Of a stretch of DNA of 8,621 bases, positions 1 to 5,495 are shown piece after piece (position 1 is the first letter of the stretch; the number at the start of each line of letters is the position of its first letter). The DNA lies in contig JAFDAW010000130.1 of the NCBI GenBank assembly GCA_019313605.1, positions 1 through 8,621 of the forward strand, given 5' to 3'. The position numbers and the translations under genes are program-made. The notes beneath the pieces are model-generated. The model was not told the DNA's origin. It did not search any database and saw only the letters and a program-made list of their open reading frames with translations. The stretch is from Deltaproteobacteria bacterium. GTDB lineage: Bacteria; Myxococcota_A; UBA9160; SMWR01.

Positions 1-98
1 ACGGGCGTAGTGTGATCAGATAACAGCTGCGTGAAAGCTCTTGGTTCCGCAGCGCCGATTTCGCTCTGGTCGCGGGAATCGGCAGTGGGAGAACTCGA

Positions 99-1331
99 AT
101 GAGGCGAAACATTGCTCCGCTGATTTCTGTCCTTGCCATCACCGGTATCGCGGTAGGAAGCGCTCGGGCCACGGAAGGGACAGTCCCTGCCGACACGCTC
201 TTCGGGGCAAGTGGGAATTATAGCGTCACGGTCGACCAGAATGATGGGGCGATTACCCCCTTCGCGCCCCAAGGCACGTTCGGGTTCATCGCCCTGGCCT
301 TCGACTCTGGGGGCAAGCTATTCGCCGCCGGGTGCGCTGAAAGCGATTCTGTTCCCGGTTTACCCCCTTTCTGCCCTCGCGCGTCTACTCGCCTGCTGAT
401 GGAACTCGATCCGCTGACGGGCGAGGTCGTAGAAATCATCGGACCCGTGACGGATGTTTTCGGCTCGCAGGTGAATGTTACTGCGTTGTCCGTGCAGCCG
501 GAAACGGATGTGCTCTTCGGGTTTGACCAGTCTTTTTCTCCATCATCAAGCATCTGGGCGATCGGCAAGTCCACAGCAGTAGCCACACTGATCGCCTCCG
601 AAGTGCCCGCCGGCTGCGGATCCTATTGCAGTCGGACCGCCGCATTTGCCTTCGCTCCCGACGGCACGCTTTATCACGTTTTCAGAGATCCACGCGATCG
701 GTTCACGTTTGAGCTGATGACCCTTGATCCCAGAACGGGAGCAGAAAATTCCTCCGTACCGATCGATTACCCTTTTCCTTTTTATTGGCATCGTGGCGGG
801 CTCGCAGTGAGAAGCGACGGGGTCATCTTCTCGAATTTCATTTTCCTTCCCGATAAGCCTTGCTGGAGTTGTCCATGGACCCCGCTGAAAGGCGCCTTGA
901 CCACGATTGACCCGCTGACAGGCGCCCTGACCGAAGTCGGAGTGGATGAGGGGGCTCCTTTGGATCTCGACTTCTCCCCAGTTGTCGTCGAATCGGTCGA
1001 TCTCGGCATCAAACCCGGCAGCGATCCCAGCGTAATCAATCCGCTTAGTCGGGGTGTGGTGCCAGTGGCGATCTTTGGTTCTTACGATTTCGATGTCGCC
1101 GACATCGACGTGACGAGTCTCACCTTCGGAATTGACGGCGCGCTTCCTGCGATCATTGACAAGCGGCACAGGGATGTGAATGCCGATGGTTTCCCGGATT
1201 TGCTCTCACACTTCCGAATTGCCGAAACCGGGATCGAGATCGGTGACACGGAAGCTTGTCTCAGTGGAGAAACACTCGATGGCACGCCATTTAGCGGCTG
1301 TGACACGATTCGCACCGTTCCCGATCGGTGA
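99..1331 (+). CDS. Secreted propeller-like protein with C-terminal calcium-loop domain
   Basis: This 410-residue protein is predicted to be exported. Residues 1-24 form a Sec signal peptide (MRRN start, hydrophobic core LISVLAITGIAV, cleavage after ARA). The body (about 30-295) carries recurring strand-turn units of the type LDPLTGEV, LDPRTGA and IDPLTGAL, as in beta-propeller or surface-layer-like proteins, with paired cysteines (C79/C92, C173/C177, C255/C258) that could form disulfides outside the cytoplasm. The C-terminal block (about 299-408) begins DLGIKPGSDPSVINP and holds an EF-hand or dockerin-like loop, D359-x-N361-x-D363-G-x-x-D367, followed by a GDTEACLSGETLDGTPF stretch. I recognise this block as a recurrent C-terminal module of secreted bacterial proteins but cannot give it a function. 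The ATG at 99 is preceded by GGGAGA at 88-93, a good ribosome site. The gene ends 26 nt before repeat copy A. A role in adhesion or at the cell surface is inference only. Confidence 0.85.
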   Translation: MRRNIAPLISVLAITGIAVGSARATEGTVPADTLFGASGNYSVTVDQNDGAITPFAPQGTFGFIALAFDSGGKLFAAGCAESDSVPGLPPFCPRASTRLLMELDPLTGEVVEIIGPVTDVFGSQVNVTALSVQPETDVLFGFDQSFSPSSSIWAIGKSTAVATLIASEVPAGCGSYCSRTAAFAFAPDGTLYHVFRDPRDRFTFELMTLDPRTGAENSSVPIDYPFPFYWHRGGLAVRSDGVIFSNFIFLPDKPCWSCPWTPLKGALTTIDPLTGALTEVGVDEGAPLDLDFSPVVVESVDLGIKPGSDPSVINPLSRGVVPVAIFGSYDFDVADIDVTSLTFGIDGALPAIIDKRHRDVNADGFPDLLSHFRIAETGIEIGDTEACLSGETLDGTPFSGCDTIRTVPDR

Positions 1332-1357
1332 CGAAATTCCCAAGGCTTGAAAGACAA

Positions 1358-1390
1358 AAGCGCCCGAAGTCCTCACGACTCCGGGCGCTT
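1358..1390 (-). terminator. Terminator hairpin of repeat copy A (class 1)
   Basis: A 14-bp stem (1358-1371 with 1377-1390) closes a 5-nt loop. Its one irregular pair is G.U on the minus strand but A.C on the plus strand, and the minus strand continues into TTTTGTCTTT, so it reads as a minus-strand intrinsic terminator. The same 38 nt (1357-1394) recur exactly at 3951-3988. It also lies 26 nt after the stop of the plus-strand secreted-protein gene and may stop transcription from both sides. Confidence 0.75.
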
Positions 1391-1395
1391 CATTT

Positions 1396-1415
1396 TGGTA
1401 GCGGGGGGGCGCTAC
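1396..1415 (-). repeat. tRNA 3'-end remnant of repeat copy A, CCA-ended mini-hairpin
   Basis: On the minus strand this stretch ends CGCTACCA, the 3' end of an initiator-type tRNA including CCA, and is followed at once by the copy A terminator. In this copy the similarity stops after about 12 nt. Instead GTAGCG (minus 1415-1410) pairs with CGCTAC (1403-1398) across a run of six C, giving a 6-bp hairpin with a CA tail. It cannot be a functional tRNA. Compare copies B (3991-4040), C (5375-5472) and D (8444-8449). Confidence 0.6.
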
Positions 1416-1637
1416 GACACAGTCTGTGATCTGCCGGTGACGCTGATGCTACCGGTGGCAGGGCAGGTGGCGGCGCGGGCAGCATAGAATGGTGGCGTCC
1501 CCAACGGGGCTCGAACCCGCTCGCCCGCGACTTTAACTCAGCCGAAAACTGAGAGAAAACGGCGATTGACCTTCTGGCTGAGAAAATGTGAGGATGACCA
1601 AGGATTTACGTTTCTTTTTCCTATCAACGCCCATCGC
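1411..1637. other. Intergenic stretch with tRNA debris, no gene seen
   Basis: This is the stretch between repeat A and the end of the cytochrome gene. Besides the tRNA-Glu-like piece near 1493 it holds a short palindrome CACAG-T-CTGTG at 1418-1428. It also holds an inverted repeat CTCAGCC (1537-1543) and GGCTGAG (1576-1582), with a nested CTGAG at 1549-1553. These could fold downstream of the minus-strand cytochrome gene, but the loop is long and no clear T-run follows, so I do not call a terminator. No open frame here has a credible start. Confidence 0.4.
1493..1525 (-). pseudogene. tRNA-Glu-like 3' fragment (T arm and acceptor end)
   Basis: Read on the minus strand the segment is a T arm with the canonical loop (GGG-TTCGAGC-CCC), then TTGGGGACGCCA. 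That matches the 3' half of bacterial tRNA-Glu: acceptor 3' strand TGGGGAC, discriminator G, CCA. The matching 5' acceptor GTCCCCA is not found within the next 100 nt on the minus strand, and no D arm or UUC anticodon arm is visible, so this is a fragment and not a gene. It lies about 80 nt from the initiator-tRNA remnant of copy A, so two different tRNA 3' ends are juxtaposed here. Confidence 0.55.
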
Positions 1638-2675
1638 TCAACGCCTCGTCTTGAGATTGGTACCGGGTTGCTGCAGATACGCGATCACGGCCTCGATCTC
1701 GGTCTTGCCCGCGACGGCTTGCCGGGCGCCTTCGATGTCCACGTCCTCGTAGGGCACGCCGACGGCACGCAGCGTTTTCATCTTCGCGACTGTGTCGTCT
1801 CCGCTGAGCGTGTTCTCTGCGAGCCAAGAGAATCCCGGCATGTTGGATTCGGGAACCACGCTTCGCGGATCGATGAGGTGGGTCCGGTGCCAGTTATCGC
1901 TGTAACGCCGAGCGACTCGGGCCAGATCGGGGCCCGTTCGCTTCGACCCCCAAGAGAGGGAGTGATCGTACGCCGACTCTCCCGCAACCAGGTAGTGGCG
2001 GTAGCGTTCAGTCTCCGCGCGCAGCGGACGCACCATCGGAGGGTGGCACCTTGAGCATCCCTCTCGGATGTAGAGGTCGTGACCTTCCAGCTGAAGCGCT
2101 ATCAACCCATCGACGCTGCCTCCAGCGATCAGGGTCATCCGCTTCGGGTGTCGCAGATCCGCCAACGCTATGACCTCGTCGCCTCTGTCTCGGTATTCGC
2201 GAATCACCAGCGATGGGTGCAAGATGAAGAGCGGTCGGTGCAGGGGGTCTTTCACGGCCACCGAGCGGCGATCTCTCTGACTGGCCCGTTCGTTGGCGCG
2301 ATTGACGGCGTGACCGGTTGTGATCGGATACATGTGGAAGCGCGCGGCGTCCTGCTGCTTCAGCGGGTAGGTGATCTGGTACGCGACCAGGCGGCTGGCG
2401 GCGTGGATCTCGCCGTAGCTGTAGCCCTTATCCACGCGGTAGATCGTCCCGCCTCGCATCCGCTCAGTGTCGTTCTCAGTCTTGGCCCGCAGATACGTGT
2501 AGATCAGCGCGTCGATGGCCGCGCCCTCCACGGTCGGGAACACCGTTTCGGGTCCCCAGGCTTCAAGCTGCGGCTTGTTGTCGAGGGCGGTTAGAAAGCG
2601 TCCCATCGGGGCGCACCCCGTGGTCGCCAAGGCCAAGGTCAGGCCCAATCCGATGAATCGACGTTCCACGCTCAT
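1638..2675 (-). CDS. Lipoprotein-like N-terminus fused to a CcoO/FixO-type cytochrome c domain
   Basis: This protein has 345 residues. Residues 1-21 look like a lipoprotein signal (MSVERRF, hydrophobic core, TTGC with C21 as the possible lipidated cysteine). Residues about 45-190 are an unassigned domain rich in conserved-looking motifs: GGTIYR near 75, H114-M-Y-P, S132-x-x-D135, and RPLFILHPSLVIREY at 147-161. The His...Ser-x-x-Asp spacing recalls a degenerate JAB/MPN (DUF4329-like) fold, which is a guess. From about residue 192 to the end it matches the soluble part of cbb3 oxidase subunit CcoO: LQLEGHDLYIREG, heme c site C207-S-R-C210-H211, SWGSKRTGPDLARV, and VVPESNMPGF with M279 as the likely axial ligand. 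The membrane helix that normally precedes this in CcoO is absent. AAGAGGT at 2681-2687 sits 6 nt before the ATG. No ccoN or ccoP is nearby, so it is unlikely to be a standard oxidase subunit. Periplasmic electron transfer is inferred. Confidence 0.85.
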   Translation of the reverse strand: MSVERRFIGLGLTLALATTGCAPMGRFLTALDNKPQLEAWGPETVFPTVEGAAIDALIYTYLRAKTENDTERMRGGTIYRVDKGYSYGEIHAASRLVAYQITYPLKQQDAARFHMYPITTGHAVNRANERASQRDRRSVAVKDPLHRPLFILHPSLVIREYRDRGDEVIALADLRHPKRMTLIAGGSVDGLIALQLEGHDLYIREGCSRCHPPMVRPLRAETERYRHYLVAGESAYDHSLSWGSKRTGPDLARVARRYSDNWHRTHLIDPRSVVPESNMPGFSWLAENTLSGDDTVAKMKTLRAVGVPYEDVDIEGARQAVAGKTEIEAVIAYLQQPGTNLKTRR

Positions 2676-2697
2676 TTCAAACCTCTTTCTTTGGCTC

Positions 2698-2725
2698 GAT
2701 ATAGGGCAGTCTTGCCTCTATTCAA
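2698..2725 (-). promoter_or_regulatory. Candidate sigma-70 promoter for the cytochrome gene
   Basis: On the minus strand TTGAAT (2725-2720) and TATATC (2703-2698) are separated by 16 nt. The -10 lies about 22 nt upstream of the ATG at 2675, with the ribosome site between them. The spacer contains a small inverted repeat GGCA-N4-TGCC (2705-2716). Further upstream there is a palindrome GATTC-AAAT-GAATC at 2880-2893. The gap to the regulator gene is 291 nt, which suggests separate transcription. Confidence 0.35.
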
Positions 2726-2966
2726 ACTCACCTAACCGAATGTGCCTTATCGGGCCTTGCCGAAAACCTTGCTTGAATTAACTATCCGCGAGGAGCCCTC
2801 CCCAACCGCGATGAAAACGAGGCCATGAGGCTAATCGAAACAATGCGAAGTGTCACTGATGCAGTTGGATCATTTTCGTGATTCAAATGAATCAATTTTG
2901 GGAAATCTACCAAGCCTGAATACCACGGGCGGGAATCGCGGCGCTATTGCTTTTCGGATTCGCTAC

Positions 2967-3620
2967 TCAAATCAGATGATTGCGGTGCGCGACGGACACC
3001 GCTTCCAGCTTGCTATGCACCGCGAGCTTGCGAAGCATGTTTTGCACGTGATTACGCACCGTAGTGACGCTGATATGCAATCTCTGCGAGATTTCGTTCG
3101 TGCTGAATCCGGAAGCCAACAAGGTGAGCACTTCACATTCCCTGTTCGTCAACGGAGACTTCAATGGATGTGCAGTCGATCCAGGATTTGGTGGCGACCC
3201 TTTCACTTGAATATATGCGGTACCGGAATTCGGGTAGTTCTTGGGAGCTACGTCAGTGGTTGCATGAATCTGTGTCAGCTGATGAACTAACTGGTAATCG
3301 GACAGTTGCTGCCGCGATACCGGCACGATACGAAAGGCGGCCGAGATGTATTCACCTGAGGATCTTCGCACCTGCATCTGGAATGGGCATATCGCATTGT
3401 TAGAACGCGCCAATCGGCGAAGATTGCAATCGCTCCGACAATAGGGATTCCCGAAAACGTCGAATCCGCTGATCACCTTGAAACACGAACGGCCCAACAC
3501 TTCGTCCGCTGAGTAACCCAGGAGCCGATTTGCTGCCTCGTTCCAGAGTACGATGGCGCCTTTTTCATTGCTGGCAAAGGCTGCATCGTCCGTGCTTGAA
3601 ATGACGTCGTGCGTTCCCAT
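2967..3620 (-). CDS. PAS-LuxR transcriptional regulator with cysteine-rich PAS domain
   Basis: A 217-residue cytoplasmic regulator. Residues about 5-100 form a PAS sensor domain (IVLWNEAANRLLGYSADEVLG at 23-43, a typical PAS core, ending SGEYISAAFRIVPVS). A linker of about 50 residues follows, then a LuxR/FixJ-type helix-turn-helix at 156-211 (LTNRECEVLTLLASGFS, then NEISQRLHISVTTVRNHVQNML). There is no receiver or histidine kinase domain. The PAS domain has four cysteines (C46, C61, C65, C78) in the context FGNPYCRSDC...CPF. Such clusters could bind metal, heme or an Fe-S cluster, or sense redox state, but this is inference. The ATG at 3620 has only a weak ribosome site (AGGG about 12 nt upstream). 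Divergence from other genes, the redox-type sensor and the cytochrome gene downstream make that gene a possible target. The ligand is unknown. Confidence 0.85.
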   Translation of the reverse strand: MGTHDVISSTDDAAFASNEKGAIVLWNEAANRLLGYSADEVLGRSCFKVISGFDVFGNPYCRSDCNLRRLARSNNAICPFQMQVRRSSGEYISAAFRIVPVSRQQLSDYQLVHQLTQIHATTDVAPKNYPNSGTAYIQVKGSPPNPGSTAHPLKSPLTNRECEVLTLLASGFSTNEISQRLHISVTTVRNHVQNMLRKLAVHSKLEAVSVAHRNHLI

Positions 3621-3706
3621 TGGAACTGGCGCCCTGACAGTTTCGACTAGCTAACGCGAGTCTTCTGATCGTTCAGAATCGGCGCCTTCCCTTCAACTGC
3701 AGACCA

Positions 3707-3735
3707 ATTTTCACACCGATCTCTGTATTCGTCAA
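3707..3735 (-). promoter_or_regulatory. Candidate promoter of the PAS-LuxR gene
   Basis: On the minus strand TTGACG (3735-3730, five of six consensus bases) and GAAAAT (3712-3707, four of six) are 17 nt apart, the ideal sigma-70 spacing. Transcription would begin near 3700 and leave an 80-nt leader before the ATG at 3620. The -35 box overlaps one copy of a 9-nt direct repeat. Confidence 0.45.
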
Positions 3736-3747
3736 CTGTGTATTCGT
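3724..3747. repeat. Direct repeat over the luxR-type promoter, possible operator
   Basis: TGTATTCGT occurs at 3724-3732 and again at 3739-3747 in the same orientation, 15 nt start to start, with the flanking CT also shared. One copy overlaps the -35 box and the other lies just upstream of it. Tandem sites at this place suit an activator or an autoregulator such as the LuxR-type protein itself. The binding protein is inferred. Confidence 0.4.
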
Positions 3748-3951
3748 TCTGGAATCACCGAATTGGAGCCCGATTTCCCAAATGAAACGCATTTACGGCT
3801 AGTTGAGGTAATCGCGGTGCGAGATGCCCTCAGAGCCGGAAAGCTTCTCGGCTATTTCTTCGCAAAGATCCATATCGCTGACGGGGAACACTGTACGTCG
3901 TCAGATCTTCTCAGACACTTGGGCCCGTGCTTTCAGGAAGGCCAAACAACA

Positions 3952-3984
3952 AAGCGCCCGAAGTCCTCACGACTCCGGGCGCTT
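3952..3984 (-). terminator. Terminator hairpin of repeat copy B (class 1)
   Basis: Identical over 38 nt to copy A (3951-3988 against 1357-1394), with the same 14-bp stem whose single irregular pair is G.U only on the minus strand. The minus strand continues TTTGTTGTTTGG, a modest T-rich tail. It lies about 200 nt downstream of the minus-strand enolase-superfamily gene and would end that transcript. Confidence 0.75.
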
Positions 3985-3990
3985 CATTAG

Positions 3991-4040
3991 TGGTAGCGGG
4001 GGAGGGATCAGACCGATTGCATACAGGAATTCGCCCCGCT
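3991..4040 (-). pseudogene. 50-nt deleted initiator-tRNA-like element with intact acceptor stem and CCA
   Basis: Read on the minus strand from 4040 to 3991 the element starts AGCGGGG and ends CCCCGCT-A-CCA. The two 7-nt strands pair perfectly as a tRNA acceptor stem with discriminator A and encoded CCA. The last 18 nt (4008-3991) match the 3' end of an initiator-type tRNA and agree with copy C. Only about 32 nt lie between the acceptor strands, in place of the roughly 58 expected, and no D arm, anticodon arm or complete T arm can be drawn. The copy B terminator follows directly. As a tRNA it is non-functional. Whether it is transcribed or processed as a small RNA is open. Confidence 0.6.
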
Positions 4041-4082
4041 GGGCTGAGGGTCCGACTTCCCTTCCGCTGCTGAGGAATCTAC

Positions 4083-4199
4083 GTGGCCAAGCGCGCCATC
4101 GTTGGCACGCCGTGGGGCGAGCCGAGCGAGATCGAAGCCATCACGGGAGTGGTCGAGGCCCCGACCGTCACCTCGACGGCCCGTCGCTATACCTCGTAA
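4083..4199 (+). CDS. Small ORF, 38 residues, unknown
   Basis: A GTG-started frame (begins MAKRAIVGTPWGEP, ends VTSTARRYTS) with GAGGA seven nt upstream and a stop in frame just before it. About 33 of 38 codons end in G or C, as in the neighbouring enzyme genes, which suggests it is or was coding. It overlaps the 3' end of the convergent enolase-superfamily gene by 13 nt. I recognise no family. It may be a small protein, or the start of a longer gene cut off by the rearrangements seen around the repeats. Confidence 0.3.
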   Translation: MAKRAIVGTPWGEPSEIEAITGVVEAPTVTSTARRYTS

Positions 4200-5272
4200 G
4201 GGGCGAGCGCTGCTTCATCCATGTGCACGCCCAGTCCCGGCGCGTCGCCGATCGTCGCCGCGCTGCCGGAGATGTCGAGGTCAATCGCGCCGAGCCGATT
4301 GCAGAACGGCACGAAGTCAGGGAAGTACTCGCCGATCAGCGCGTTCGGGATCACCGCACACGCGTGCGCCATCGCCGCGACGGCTACGATCGTACTGTCC
4401 CAACAATGGGGCGAAATTCGCGCGCCATAAGACTCCGCCAACCGGGCGATCTCGATCATCTCCAGAATGCCGCCGACCCCCACGATGTCGGGGTTGAGGA
4501 TGTCGGCCGCCTGTTTGTCGAGAACAGCCCGGAAATGGTGCATGCCGATCTGCCGCTCGCCGGTGACGATCGGTATGCCGACCTTGCGCCGGACGTCTGC
4601 CATGTCGTCGAGGCGCTCGCCTGCGACGGGCTCCTCGAACCAGAAGGGATCAAAGGGCGCGAAGGCAAGCGCGGCTTCCACCGCAAACTCGGCATCGTCC
4701 AGGGCCCAGGCGTCGAGCAGCAGGCGCGAATCGTCGCCGATCGCCTCGCGCACCCGACGGACGCACTCCGTCGCCTTGCCGAGGGGCGAGTACTCCATCG
4801 GGTAGATCTTCAGCGCATCGAACCCGTGTTCCCTGGCCTCGAGACAACGTTCCACGAGGCGGTCGATCGTCTCGTCTTTCGTCTGAGGATCCATGTTGGC
4901 GTAGAGCGGCACCGAGCGCCTGACGATGGGCCCCAGTAGCTCGCAGACCGGCTTTCCCGCCTGCTTGCCGCGGATGTCCCACAGCGCCACCTCGATGGCG
5001 CTGGCCGCGGACGATAGATCGATGCTGGGGTGCCCCTCATCGAACCAGCCGGTCACGTTGTCGCGGAACTCCTGTGGCGACGTGTCACTGAGCGTCTTCA
5101 GCATCGCGCCCAGTGCCTTGACGAACTCGACGATTCCGCGGGCGCGGCGCGGTATGGTGTAGGCCTCGCCCCAACCGACCGTGCCGCAGTCGGCTTCGAC
5201 GCGGCAGAACACGAAGTCCTTCGCCGTTTGCCTGGCGTCGACGAGATAGGTTCGGACGGATCGGATTGACAA
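4187..5272 (-). CDS. Enolase-superfamily enzyme, mandelate racemase subgroup (probable acid-sugar dehydratase)
   Basis: I choose the TTG at 5272 as start: GAGGAG (5284-5279) sits 6 nt upstream, and the protein then begins SIRSVRTYLVDARQ as usual for the family. Upstream in-frame sequence would run through repeat C. This gives 361 residues, within the normal 360-400. The N-terminal capping domain (1-120, with GWGEAY) precedes the TIM-barrel domain. Seen residues: K155-I-Y157 (second strand), metal ligands D187 (LLLDAW), E213 (WFEEPV) and E239 (TGERQ), then D262 (NPDIVGVGG) and H289 (ISPHCWD) forming the His-Asp dyad, and E315 (IGEYF). The dyad places it in the mandelate racemase subgroup, which abstracts the proton next to a carboxylate, most often to dehydrate sugar acids. 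The usual KxK is KxY here, so the substrate is unclear. It could act with the dioxygenase and symporter encoded from 6095 on. Confidence 0.88.
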   Translation of the reverse strand: MSIRSVRTYLVDARQTAKDFVFCRVEADCGTVGWGEAYTIPRRARGIVEFVKALGAMLKTLSDTSPQEFRDNVTGWFDEGHPSIDLSSAASAIEVALWDIRGKQAGKPVCELLGPIVRRSVPLYANMDPQTKDETIDRLVERCLEAREHGFDALKIYPMEYSPLGKATECVRRVREAIGDDSRLLLDAWALDDAEFAVEAALAFAPFDPFWFEEPVAGERLDDMADVRRKVGIPIVTGERQIGMHHFRAVLDKQAADILNPDIVGVGGILEMIEIARLAESYGARISPHCWDSTIVAVAAMAHACAVIPNALIGEYFPDFVPFCNRLGAIDLDISGSAATIGDAPGLGVHMDEAALAPYEV

Positions 5273-5338
5273 ATGGCGCTCCTCGAGATCTCGCCCCACA
5301 CGGCATTCCCAACAGCGCCGTAGAGACCTGAATCGGCG

Positions 5339-5370
5339 AAGCCCCCGGATCCTAGCGATTCCGAGGGCTT
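5339..5370 (-). terminator. Terminator hairpin of repeat copy C (class 2)
   Basis: The stem arms are AAGCCCCCGGATC (5339-5351) and GATTCCGAGGGCTT (5357-5370) on the plus strand. As in the other copies the irregular internal pair is a permitted U.G only on the minus strand. It resembles copy D closely and differs from A and B. It lies 67 nt upstream of the enolase-superfamily start codon. Its T-tail is weak (CTTCGCCGATT), so it may be inefficient. Confidence 0.65.
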
Positions 5371-5374
5371 GATT

Positions 5375-5472
5375 TGGTAGCGGGGGAGGGATTCGCGAGC
5401 AGCCTTTGGCTGCGAAGGCCACTGCGACGCGTAGCGTCGCCGGCACCCCCCGACCTCCGGGTTATGAGCGCG
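5375..5472 (-). pseudogene. Scrambled initiator-tRNA (CAU) relic with expanded T loop
   Basis: On the minus strand the anticodon arm CCGCG-CTCATAA-CCCGG (5472-5456, one mismatched pair) contains the CAU anticodon. It is followed by AGGTC, the T-stem G-run (5451-5446), and then, after an interruption, ATCCCTCCCCCGCTACCA (5392-5375). In an intact initiator tRNA the 7-nt T loop would join the two parts. Here about 53 nt (5393-5445) take its place and contain two hairpins: GCAGCC-TTT-GGCTGC (5399-5413) and GCGACGC-GTA-GCGTCGC (5424-5440). The D arm and 5' acceptor strand are missing. The gene is not functional as a tRNA. The copy C terminator follows on the same strand. Confidence 0.65.
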
Positions 5473-5495
5473 GAACCGGGGGTCGGGGTTTTCTC
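5448..5495 (+). terminator. Strong plus-strand intrinsic terminator built on the tRNA relic
   Basis: The arm 5448-5463 (CCCCGACCTCCGGGTT) pairs with 5474-5488 (AACCGGGGGTCGGGG), with one wobble and one bulged G. A 10-nt loop ATGAGCGCGG separates the arms, and TTTTCTC follows at 5489. The left arm and loop are the reverse of the tRNA anticodon arm, and the right arm is not tRNA-derived. No plus-strand gene lies directly upstream, so it would insulate the dioxygenase operon from read-through. Confidence 0.55.

Larger units (their letters stand above)
3621..3950. other. Regulatory and low-information stretch upstream of the luxR-type gene
   Basis: The part nearest the regulator (3621-3750) holds its promoter and a direct repeat. 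The rest (about 3750-3950) has no gene I can support. On the minus strand one frame shows a coding-like segment (…VSEKI, stop, then RRTVFPVSDMDLCEEIAEKL and further, ending near 3800) with an internal TGA. On the plus strand a frame from 3763 is open but has an unconvincing composition. The minus-strand frame may be a decayed gene end, but I do not recognise it. Confidence 0.35.

Noticed and set aside
546..1169. 207-codon minus-strand frame opposite the secreted-protein gene
   Set aside because: No motif or credible start, antisense to a protein with signal peptide and recognised C-terminal module.
2850..3290. Plus-strand frame opposite the luxR-type gene
   Set aside because: It is antisense to a clear helix-turn-helix domain and has no recognisable motif.
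3824..4939. 371-codon plus-strand frame opposite the enolase-superfamily gene
   Set aside because: It runs through repeat B and lies antisense to a gene with complete catalytic motifs; its composition is Arg/His/Asp-rich noise.
5273..5446. N-terminal extension of the dehydratase to an ATG at 5446
   Set aside because: It would translate through the terminator hairpin and tRNA relic of repeat C; the TTG at 5272 has a strong ribosome site and gives the normal family N-terminus.
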